5,487 nucleotides of DNA. It comes from Candidatus Methylomirabilota bacterium (lineage in GTDB: Bacteria > Methylomirabilota > Methylomirabilia > Methylomirabilales > 2-02-FULL-66-22). A program made the translations under genes and the position numbers. The stretch is from contig JACQVO010000172.1 of the NCBI GenBank assembly GCA_016209725.1, forward strand, positions 1 through 5,487, in the 5' to 3' direction. The notes beneath the pieces are model-generated. The model was not told the DNA's origin, searched no databases, and was given only the letters and a program-made list of their open reading frames with translations. Positions 1-5,293 of this stretch are shown here, piece after piece. How positions within the stretch are numbered: position 1 is the stretch's first letter; each line of letters starts with the position of its first letter.

Positions 1-1
1 C

Positions 2-133
2 GGCCACCTGGATTTCATGCGCTTCGGCGTCTCGGTGGGGCGGCGGGGGTGGCTCACGCCCGCCGATGTCCTGAATGCCTGGCCGGAAAAGCAGTTGGTG
101 TCCTGGCTGGAGAAGAAGCAATCCCGCCGGTGA
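2..133 (+). CDS. polX: DNA polymerase/3'-5' exonuclease PolX, C-terminal end (partial)
   Basis: Only the final 43 codons are present; the gene enters from the left edge and stops with TGA at 131-133. The fragment ends in a pattern typical of the PHP-domain tail of bacterial PolX proteins: a His-Leu-Asp segment, then MRFGVSVGRRGWLTPADVLN, then a short amphipathic helix ending in a Leu-Glu-Lys-Lys tail. In the family this tail follows the last metal-binding strand of the PHP domain, which carries the 3'-5' exonuclease activity. The missing N-terminal part would carry the family X polymerase core. PolX fills short gaps in base excision repair in the cytoplasm. The next gene starts 66 nt downstream with no visible terminator between them, so read-through into the DUF72 genes is possible. 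The assignment rests on the tail motif only; another PHP-domain protein is the main alternative. Confidence 0.8.
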   Translation, partial: GHLDFMRFGVSVGRRGWLTPADVLNAWPEKQLVSWLEKKQSRR

Positions 134-139
134 GGGACC

Positions 140-167
140 AGCAGGCAGCAGGCAGAAAGCAGTAGGC
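140..167 (+). repeat. Short heptanucleotide tandem tract (four units)
   Basis: Between the polX stop and the first DUF72 gene there are four consecutive 7-nt units: AGCAGGC, AGCAGGC, AGAAAGC and AGTAGGC, followed by a partial unit AGGC. The first two are identical and the others differ at two positions and one position. The tract lies in the 66-nt gap, directly upstream of the ribosome-binding site of the next gene. It has no obvious hairpin potential. It may be a dispersed intergenic repeat or simple slippage; one copy cannot tell these apart. Confidence 0.55.
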
Positions 168-199
168 AGGCATCGACCCCGAAAGGTGAGAGGCCGACC

Positions 200-976
200 A
201 TGGCGGTCAAGGTTGGGTGTTGCGGGTTCCCCATCGCGAAGGCAGAGTATTACCGCCGGTTCGCTGTCGTGGAGATCCAGCAGACCTTCTATAATCTGCC
301 ACGAGTTCAAACGGCGGAGCGATGGCGGCAAGAGGCGCTGGCCCGACGTTCCCGGAATGGGCGGGCCGATTTTGAGTTCACCATGAAGGCCTGGCAGCTC
401 ATCACCCACGAGCGATCCAGCCCGACGTATCGCCGGCTGCGCAAGGCGATTCCAGAGGCCGAGAGGGATCTATACGGAAGCTTCCGGCCGACCGAGCCGG
501 TGCTGAAGGCGTGGACCGACACGGCGGCCGTCGCCCGCGCCCTGGGCGCGAGCGTAATCGTCTTTCAGTGTCCACCGCGATTCACCCCGACGGAGGAGCA
601 TGTGGAGAACCTGCGGGGGTTCTTCCGATCGGTCGAGCACACTGGCTTTGTGACGGCGTGGGAGCCACGAGGGGACTGGCCGCCGGATCTGGTCAGGAGG
701 CTTTGTGAGGAGCTACACCTCGTCCACGTGGTGGATCCGTTGAAGCAACTCCCGCAAAGTGAGGGCCTGCGCTACTTCCGTCTGCACGGCGTAACGGGGT
801 ACCGGTACCTCCATACCGACCAGAACCTCCGGACCGTGGCAGAGCAGTGCGCCACGGACAATCCCACCTACGCGCTGTTCAACAATCTGTTCATGGGGGA
901 AGACGCCCTCCGCCTTCAGGCGCTGGCCCAGCCCGCCCTGCGGCTGGTTCAGGCCGATCCGCAGGCCCGCGCGTGA
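200..976 (+). CDS. DUF72 (YecE-like) family protein, divergent copy
   Basis: A 258-residue protein of the DUF72 family, which folds as a TIM barrel and has no firmly established reaction. Family landmarks appear in order: VEIQQTFYNLP at 24-34 (the usual vE..nTFY.lp), TMKAWQLITH at 61-70, FQCPPRF at 122-128, AWEPRGDW at 153-160 (usually fEfR...W), RLHG at 194-197 and FNN at 227-229. The N-terminal signature is altered: GCCGFP at 6-11 replaces the common GTSGW.Y..W, and the FYP loop is missing. The start at 200 has a good ribosome-binding site, GAGAGG at 188-193, 6 nt upstream. Another DUF72 gene follows 16 nt after the stop, so the two are almost certainly co-transcribed. The polX neighbour makes a role in nucleic-acid metabolism conceivable, but that is inference. 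There is no signal peptide or membrane segment, so it is probably cytoplasmic. Confidence 0.88.
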   Translation: MAVKVGCCGFPIAKAEYYRRFAVVEIQQTFYNLPRVQTAERWRQEALARRSRNGRADFEFTMKAWQLITHERSSPTYRRLRKAIPEAERDLYGSFRPTEPVLKAWTDTAAVARALGASVIVFQCPPRFTPTEEHVENLRGFFRSVEHTGFVTAWEPRGDWPPDLVRRLCEELHLVHVVDPLKQLPQSEGLRYFRLHGVTGYRYLHTDQNLRTVAEQCATDNPTYALFNNLFMGEDALRLQALAQPALRLVQADPQARA

Positions 977-992
977 CCGGGCGGGATTTCCG

Positions 993-1742
993 ATGGTCCG
1001 CGAAAAAGCTCGCTGCTGGATCGGAACCAGCGGCTGGAATTATCCGCACTGGTCCGGACTCTTCTACCCGCGGGAGATGAAGCCGACCGCCTGGTTCGGG
1101 CACTACTCGCAGTTATTCGACACGGTGGAGGTCAACAACACCTTCTACCGGCTGCCGAATCCGGAAGTCTTCGTTCGCTGGGGGAGTGAGGCGCCGAGGG
1201 GGTTCTGCTTCAGCCTGAAGGCCAGCCGCTTCATCACCCACGTGAAGCGCCTATTGGAACCGGAGCGATCGGTTGCGGAGTTCCTGCGCCGGGCCGCGGG
1301 GCTCGCCACGAAAGTCGGTCCCATCCTGTTCCAGATGCCTCCCACCGGCCGTGCCAACCCGGCCCGCCTGCGCCTCTTCCTCGATTTCCTCATCAGCCAG
1401 GAGATCCTCCCGGGTGTGCAGGTGGCCTTCGAGGTTCGACAGGGAACCTGGATGGTCCATGAGATACTCGCTGCCTTTGAGAAAGCCAATGTCGCGCTCT
1501 GTCTGGCAGACTGGCCGGATTTGCCGGTGGAGGGACCACTCACGGCCGACTTCGTGTACATCCGACGGCATGGTGCCAGCCACCTGTATGCGGGTGCATA
1601 CTCTCATGCCGCGCTCTGCCGCGAAGCCAACCGGATCCGAGGCTGGCTGGCCGAGGGGCGGGACGTGTACGTGTACTTCAACAATGATGCCCACGCGCAC
1701 GCCGTGGCAAACGCCCTGAGCCTGAAGGACCTGCTGACCTGA
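993..1742 (+). CDS. DUF72 (YecE-like) family protein, canonical copy
   Basis: A 249-residue protein carrying the full DUF72 signature: IGTSGWNYPHW at 10-20, FYP at 24-26, VEVNNTFYRLP at 45-55, FSLKASRFITH at 73-83, ILFQMPP at 111-117, AFEVRQGTW at 145-153, RRHG at 191-194 and VYVYFNN at 225-231, followed by an Ala/Asn-rich helix. Length and motif order match the family norm. The start at 993 is preceded by a modest CGGGA (982-986), 6 nt away, and places the GTSGW motif at the usual distance from the N terminus. It lies 16 nt after the divergent DUF72 gene. The biochemical role of the family is unknown. A structural comparison of a Thermotoga member has suggested an endonuclease IV-like DNA-binding site, which would fit the nearby polX but is unproven. 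Cytoplasmic by lack of export signals. Confidence 0.94.
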   Translation: MVREKARCWIGTSGWNYPHWSGLFYPREMKPTAWFGHYSQLFDTVEVNNTFYRLPNPEVFVRWGSEAPRGFCFSLKASRFITHVKRLLEPERSVAEFLRRAAGLATKVGPILFQMPPTGRANPARLRLFLDFLISQEILPGVQVAFEVRQGTWMVHEILAAFEKANVALCLADWPDLPVEGPLTADFVYIRRHGASHLYAGAYSHAALCREANRIRGWLAEGRDVYVYFNNDAHAHAVANALSLKDLLT

Positions 1743-1748
1743 CGGGGA

Positions 1749-1778
1749 TTGACGCGGAGCCGGCGGCGGGGCTAGTAT
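1749..1778 (+). promoter_or_regulatory. Sigma-70-type promoter for the GGT-like/DUF1028 operon
   Basis: TTGACG at 1749-1754 (5 of 6 to consensus) and TAGTAT at 1773-1778 (4 of 6, with the key second A and final T) are separated by 18 nt. This predicts a start near 1785 and a leader of about 80 nt before the first gene of the operon. It lies immediately after the DUF72 stop codon. The arms GACGGG (1741-1746) and CCCGTC (1779-1784) flank the promoter. Not experimentally shown; it is the best promoter-like pair in this gap. Confidence 0.55.
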
Positions 1779-1838
1779 CCCGTCGCACCTGTGGGACTGT
1801 TCAGCCAACGAGAATCTCACATACCATCACGTCGGTCG

Positions 1839-1859
1839 GCCAGTCCTCCTGGCGAGGAG
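1839..1859 (+). promoter_or_regulatory. Ribosome-binding site with complementary upstream segments
   Basis: The Shine-Dalgarno GAGGAG (1854-1859) lies 5 nt before the ATG at 1865 and 8 nt before the ATG at 1868. TCCTC at 1844-1848 is complementary to GAGGA at 1854-1858 and could hide the site. GCCAG at 1839-1843 is complementary to CTGGC at 1849-1853 and would form an alternative hairpin with TCCTC in its loop. The two 5-bp pairings interleave, so they compete. The ribosome-binding site is clear; the switch-like behaviour is speculation. Confidence 0.4.
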
Positions 1860-1864
1860 CATGA

Positions 1865-3667
1865 ATGATGGCGTCCTTCACCACCCGTCCCGTCATCATG
1901 GGCAGGCGCGGGGTCGTGACCTCGGGGCACTATCTGGCCACCGCGGCGGGATTTCGGATCATGGAGCAGGGCGGCAACGCGATTGATGCGGCGGCCGCCA
2001 TGTGCTTCTGCCTCAATCTGCTGGAGCCCCAGAGCAACGGCATCGGGGGGGAGGTCCCCACGCTGATCTATTCGGCCGGAGAGAAGCGCGCCTTCGCCGT
2101 CTCCGGGATGGGCTGGTCGCCCAAGGCGTTCACACTGGACTGGTGCCGGGCACACGGCATAGATCTCATTCCCGGCGATGGATACCTGCCGGCGTGCGTG
2201 CCTGCCGTCGTGGACACCTGGGCGACGGCGGTCGCGCGCTTCGGGACGATGTCCCTCGCCCGGGTGCTTGAGCCAGCCATCGAGCTGGCGGAGAACGGAT
2301 TCCCGGTCTACGAGGGTCTGCGCGCCAGCCTGGCCCAAAGCGTTGGGAAGTTCACGCAAGTCTACCCCACCACCGGCGAGATCTATTGTCCCGACGGGCG
2401 CGTGCCGGAGGTCGGCGAGCTGTTGCGGAATTCGGATTGGGCGAACACCCTCAAGACGATGTGCCGCGCCGAGGCCGCGGCGCAGCACCAAGGGCGCGCC
2501 AGGGGCATCGAGGCGGCACGGGATGCGTTCTACAAGGGGGACATCGCCGAGCGGATCCTTGCCTTCATTTCCGCCAACCCGGTCGAGGACGCCAGCGGCT
2601 CGGCGCACGTCGGACTGCTCGCGTACGAGGATATGGCCGAGTGGCACGCGACGGTGGAGGAGCCGGTGAGCCTTCGGTACGGCGACCTCGACGTGCACAA
2701 GTGTCCGCCGTGGACCCAGGGGCCGGTCTTCCTGCAGCAACTGGCGATCCTGGAGGGGTTCGATCTGGCCGGCATGGGCCACAATTCGGCGGACTATCTG
2801 CATGTCCTGATCGAATCGGCCAAGCTGGCCTTTGCCGACCGCGAGGCGTATTACGGCGATCCGCTCTTCGATAAGGTGCCGCTGGACGTGTTGCTCTCGA
2901 AAGAGTACGCGGCGGATCGGCGGAGGCTTATCGGGACAGACGCTTCGCGGGAGTTGCGTCCCGGCGATGTCGGGCTGGGCGTTCCCGCCTATGCGACTTT
3001 CGACGTCGCAGGGGATAATCGCCGCGCGCTGCAGGTGGCCGCCCGCTCGGTCCGCGACTTGGGCCTGGGGCACGCACACGTGGGTGACACCACCCACCTC
3101 GACGCCGTGGACCGCGAGGGCAACATGGTCGCCGCGACGCCCAGCGGCGGCTGGATCGGCTCCTCGCCGGTCATCAGGGGCCTGGGGTTCCCGCTGGGGA
3201 CGCGCGGCCAGATGTTCTACCTGAATCCCCAGCGGCCAAATGCCCTGGCTCCGCGCAAGCGCCCGCGGGCAACGCTGACCCCCTCGCTCGTCACCCGGGG
3301 CGGCAGGCCCTTCATGGTCTTCGGTACACCGGGCGGCGACGGGCAGGATCAGTGGACGCTCCAGTTCTTCCTGAACCACGTGGCCTTCGGGATGAACCTG
3401 CAAGAAGCGCTGGACGTCCCCACGATCACCTGTGTGCACTTTCCCTCGTCCTTCTACCCGCGGCCGGCCTACCCCAATCGGGTGGAGGTGGAGCGGCGCC
3501 TGGACAAAGCGGTGCTTCAAGGATTGGAGCGGCGCGGCCACGAGGTCAAGCCGATCGACGAGTGGGCCAACGGCAAAGTGATGGGCATTCGGATTGACGA
3601 GGAGCGGGGCGTCATCGCCGGCGCGGTCTCGCCCCGGCGCAGCATTGGCTACGCCCTGGGGTGGTGA
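1865..3667 (+). CDS. Gamma-glutamyltransferase-fold Ntn-hydrolase, probably not a true gamma-glutamyltransferase
   Basis: A 600-residue precursor of the gamma-glutamyltransferase (GGT) family, made as one chain and expected to cut itself before Thr409. Landmarks: GVVTSGHYLATAAGFRIMEQ from 16, GGNAIDAAAA at 36-45, G58-E63 (usually GiGGg), Pro113-Phe126 helix, GDTTHLDAVD at 407-416 with T409 as predicted nucleophile, NALAPRKRP at 459-467, GTPGG at 487-491 and RRSIGYALGW at the C terminus. By eye against E. coli GGT, the donor-pocket residues are missing: Arg114 falls at Gly81/Met82, Asp433 at Phe451/Tyr452, and Ser462-Ser463 at Ala469-Thr470. The chemistry is therefore likely amide hydrolysis of another substrate, as in oxamate amidohydrolase or acylase relatives. 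There is no signal peptide, so it is probably cytoplasmic, unlike periplasmic GGTs. The start may be 1865 or 1868. A DUF1028 gene follows after 1 nt. Confidence 0.9.
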   Translation: MMASFTTRPVIMGRRGVVTSGHYLATAAGFRIMEQGGNAIDAAAAMCFCLNLLEPQSNGIGGEVPTLIYSAGEKRAFAVSGMGWSPKAFTLDWCRAHGIDLIPGDGYLPACVPAVVDTWATAVARFGTMSLARVLEPAIELAENGFPVYEGLRASLAQSVGKFTQVYPTTGEIYCPDGRVPEVGELLRNSDWANTLKTMCRAEAAAQHQGRARGIEAARDAFYKGDIAERILAFISANPVEDASGSAHVGLLAYEDMAEWHATVEEPVSLRYGDLDVHKCPPWTQGPVFLQQLAILEGFDLAGMGHNSADYLHVLIESAKLAFADREAYYGDPLFDKVPLDVLLSKEYAADRRRLIGTDASRELRPGDVGLGVPAYATFDVAGDNRRALQVAARSVRDLGLGHAHVGDTTHLDAVDREGNMVAATPSGGWIGSSPVIRGLGFPLGTRGQMFYLNPQRPNALAPRKRPRATLTPSLVTRGGRPFMVFGTPGGDGQDQWTLQFFLNHVAFGMNLQEALDVPTITCVHFPSSFYPRPAYPNRVEVERRLDKAVLQGLERRGHEVKPIDEWANGKVMGIRIDEERGVIAGAVSPRRSIGYALGW

Positions 3668-3668
3668 G

Positions 3669-4349
3669 ATGCCGGACCTCCACACCTTTTCCATCGTTGC
3701 GCGCGACCCGGCGGTCGGCGCCTTCGGCGTGGCCGTGGCCACGGCACGGCCGGCGGTGGGGTCGCTGGTGCCGTTCGTTTCGCTCTCTGGCGGGATCGCG
3801 ACCCAGGCCCGGGTAAACACCGACATCGGATGTCGCGGGATCGCCCTATTGGAACAAGGAGTGCCGGTCGGCCTGGCTCTGCGGACGCTCCTGGAGGGGG
3901 ATCCTGATCGCGCGATCCGCCAGGTGCACGGGGTGGATGCGGCGGGAACCTTCTGCCACACGGGGGCGGACTGTGTCTCCTGGTGTGGGCACCACGACGG
4001 GGGCGACTTCACTGTGGCTGGGAACATGCTGGCCGGGCCACAGGTGATCGAGGCCGTGCCCAAGGCCTTCCTGGCCGCACGAGGCGACGGGAAGGAATTC
4101 TCCGAATGTTTGCTCCTCGCGCTGGAGGCGGGGCAGGCGGCGGGCGGCGACAAGCGCGGGAAGGAGTCGGCGGCGCTCCTCGTCGCCAGCCGCGAACCGC
4201 GCGGCTACCACAACCTGCGGGTGGACGACCACGCGGATCCAGTGGCGGAGCTTCGGCGCATCTACGACCTCGTGGTGCAGCACTCCCTGAAGATCGAGCG
4301 CGAGTACGGCCCAGAAGGCCTCCGGCTCTTCAGCCGGGTCAAGTACTGA
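3669..4349 (+). CDS. DUF1028 family protein (Ntn-hydrolase superfamily)
   Basis: A 226-residue protein with the DUF1028 pattern: TFSIVARDPAVGAFGVAVAT at 6-25, VGSLVPFVSLSGGIATQARVN at 30-50 (shortened quote of the family's vGs.vP....g.ATQ..vN), a Gly-Leu/Leu-Glu repeat near 57-75, DFTVAGNML at 113-121, an EAGQAAGGDKRGKESAALLV block at 153-172, and LRVDDHADPVAELRRIYDL from 183. The family is grouped with Ntn-hydrolases but its substrate is unknown. The start at 3669 lies 1 nt after the preceding stop with a G-rich site (3658-3664) upstream; a longer in-frame start exists at 3594 but would overlap the GGT-like gene. The conserved Thr is residue 6, not residue 2, so exposing it would need removal of five residues. 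Translational coupling with the GGT-like gene suggests a shared pathway, possibly breakdown of an amide or peptide-like compound. The length is near the basic family size, without an added peptidoglycan-binding domain. Confidence 0.9.
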   Translation: MPDLHTFSIVARDPAVGAFGVAVATARPAVGSLVPFVSLSGGIATQARVNTDIGCRGIALLEQGVPVGLALRTLLEGDPDRAIRQVHGVDAAGTFCHTGADCVSWCGHHDGGDFTVAGNMLAGPQVIEAVPKAFLAARGDGKEFSECLLLALEAGQAAGGDKRGKESAALLVASREPRGYHNLRVDDHADPVAELRRIYDLVVQHSLKIEREYGPEGLRLFSRVKY

Positions 4350-4530
4350 GCATCCCTCGTCGATTACTTCTCGCTGTAACAGTCACACCGGCTTGGGTCA
4401 CGGACAAATAAGTCAACTTGGGAAACGGGTCCCCCACCCTGGCTGTAGAACCTACGTCCTTCCGTCCGTCCCCTCTTCCGAACTCGTCCCTGGAGCCGGC
4501 GCATGCTGACCGCGTGTCCTGGCCTGGCGC

Positions 4531-4559
4531 TTGACAGGGCCCACCCCCATTGATACCCT
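4531..4559 (+). promoter_or_regulatory. Candidate promoter for the hicBA pair
   Basis: A perfect -35 TTGACA at 4531-4536 is followed after 17 nt by TACCCT at 4554-4559 (3 of 6, but with the first T, second A and last T), preceded by TGA (4551-4553) as an extended -10 element. Transcription would begin near 4566 and give a leader of about 130 nt before hicB. A second TTGACA at 4615-4620 is closer but has a poorer -10 (CAAGAT at 4637-4642, 16-nt spacer). Either could drive the pair. Confidence 0.45.
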
Positions 4560-4619
4560 CTCCACCGCCGAGACGCGTTCTGTCGTGACCGCTGCTATCC
4601 ACCTATTGTGCAGATTGAC

Positions 4620-4634
4620 ATGCCGAGGCGGCAT
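4620..4634. promoter_or_regulatory. Perfect 6-bp dyad, possible hicBA operator
   Basis: ATGCCG-AGG-CGGCAT is an inverted repeat with 6-bp arms and a 3-nt centre, starting at the last base of a TTGACA (4615-4620) and about 60 nt before hicB. Its place within the spacer of a possible promoter is typical of a repressor site, and toxin-antitoxin operons are usually autoregulated. The antitoxin shows no obvious DNA-binding domain, so the operator role is an inference from position only. Confidence 0.3.
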
Positions 4635-4696
4635 ATCAAGATCGTTCGCGACAAAGAGCATGCATGAGCGTGTAAAGCCAGCGCATGGAGGTTGGA

Positions 4697-4966
4697 ATGG
4701 CCCCGATCGAATTTGATGCTATCATTTTTCAAGAAGGCAAGGCGTTCGTGGCTTATTCTCCGGAATTGGAAGTCTCAAGCTGTGGGCATGACGTTGACGA
4801 GGCCAGACGGAATCTCAAGACCGCGGTACGCCTCTTCGTGGAGGAGGCCGAAAGGCTGGGGACGCTGGAGGAGATCCTGCGTGAGGCTGGCTATCAGCGA
4901 GGTCTGGATGGGACGTGGAAATCGCCTCGCATCGTAGCCACGGAAGTCATGTCGTTGTCAGCATAA
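4697..4966 (+). CDS. hicB: HicB family antitoxin
   Basis: An 89-residue protein of the HicB antitoxin family, whose partial RNase H-like fold binds and blocks the HicA toxin. The typical beginning is a strand-rich segment: IEFDAIIFQEGKAFVAYSPE at 4-23, then the SSCG turn at 27-30, then DVDEARRNLKTAVRLFVEEA (32-51, the usual EA..NL..A...f.eea helix). A GTLEEILREAGY helix follows at 55-66. No helix-turn-helix or ribbon-helix-helix follows; the tail is short and polar. The start at 4697 is chosen because GGAGG at 4687-4691 lies 5 nt upstream; an in-frame ATG at 4685 lies just before that site and has none of its own. The stop is 5 nt before hicA, so the genes are co-expressed with the antitoxin first. 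GC is lower than in the upstream operon, consistent with horizontal acquisition. Confidence 0.88.
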   Translation: MAPIEFDAIIFQEGKAFVAYSPELEVSSCGHDVDEARRNLKTAVRLFVEEAERLGTLEEILREAGYQRGLDGTWKSPRIVATEVMSLSA

Positions 4967-4971
4967 GGTCG

Positions 4972-5202
4972 ATGCCGCGTATAAGTCCTATCCCGGCATC
5001 GCAACTATGCAAGGTCTTTGAAAAGGCAGGGTTTCAGCGTATTCGGACAGAGGGCGATCATTTCGTGTTCGTCAAGCAAGGGGTCCCGAGGCCGGTGGTC
5101 ATCCCAGATTGGGATGAGGTTCCGGTGTTCATCATCAAGAACAATCTGCGTACAGCCGGACTGTCACGAGAGGACTATTTTGCCCTCCTGGAGCAGGTCT
5201 GA
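4972..5202 (+). CDS. hicA: HicA family toxin (mRNA interferase)
   Basis: A 76-residue protein of the HicA family, small double-stranded-RNA-binding-like toxins that cleave mRNA and stop translation until neutralised by HicB. Features in order: ASQLCKVFEKAGFQRIRTEG at 9-28 (the usual l...LekaGF...rq.GSH), His30 in GDHFVFV as predicted catalytic residue, the PRPVVIPDWDEVPVFIIKNN strand and turn from 38, and LRTAGLSREDYFALL at the C terminus (usual lr..gis.eef..l). The start at 4972 gives family-normal length; a longer in-frame start at 4915 would overlap hicB by 52 nt and adds an unrelated tail. AAGG at 4965-4968, overlapping the hicB stop, is a weak ribosome-binding site, suggesting coupled translation. 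By hand count GC is about 54%. Asp29 replaces the more usual Ser before the catalytic His. Confidence 0.88.
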   Translation: MPRISPIPASQLCKVFEKAGFQRIRTEGDHFVFVKQGVPRPVVIPDWDEVPVFIIKNNLRTAGLSREDYFALLEQV

Positions 5203-5293
5203 GCGCGACGAGCGGGCAGAGACCGACATCAACAAAGGTACAGCGAAGCTACCGGACACCAAATAGCACGGGATTCCAGCCAACGTACGTCAG

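Larger units (their letters stand above)
4350..4696. other. Intergenic region between the DUF1028 gene and hicB
   Basis: About 350 nt with no convincing gene. GC is visibly lower in the first 80 nt than in the genes to the left. No rho-independent terminator is seen after the DUF1028 stop; the nearest candidate (GGG at 4421-4423 with CCC around 4431) has no stable stem or T tract. The segment holds a promoter candidate (4531-4559), a second TTGACA (4615-4620) followed by a dyad (4620-4634), and the hicB ribosome-binding site (4687-4691). Open frames on the minus strand here look like noncoding shadows. Confidence 0.6.

Noticed and set aside
1251..1820. A 189-codon minus-strand frame opposite the second DUF72 gene
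   Set aside because: It is antisense to a gene with a full family signature and has no recognisable motif of its own.
1791..1820. GTGGGA/TCTCAC stem in the operon leader as a riboswitch or attenuator
   Set aside because: It is only six pairs including a G-U, with an 18-nt loop and no conserved riboswitch motif.
3594..3668. Upstream in-frame start for the DUF1028 gene
   Set aside because: It would overlap the end of the GGT-like gene by 74 nt and add a low-complexity extension. The ATG at 3669 fits the family N terminus and operon spacing better.
1817..4153. A 778-codon open frame on the minus strand, opposite the GGT-like and DUF1028 genes
   Set aside because: It lies antisense to two genes with clear family motifs. 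Its translation is rich in Arg, Pro, Gly and His without domain patterns, as expected of a GC-rich shadow frame.
4339..4602. An 87-codon minus-strand frame in the gap after the DUF1028 gene
   Set aside because: It has low-complexity Gly/Arg-rich translation, extends into the end of the DUF1028 gene, and shows no family pattern.
4620..4667. A 15-codon open frame (MPRRHIKIVRDKEHA) before hicB as a leader peptide or gene relic
   Set aside because: It has no ribosome-binding site, its start overlaps the dyad, and such a short frame is easily chance.
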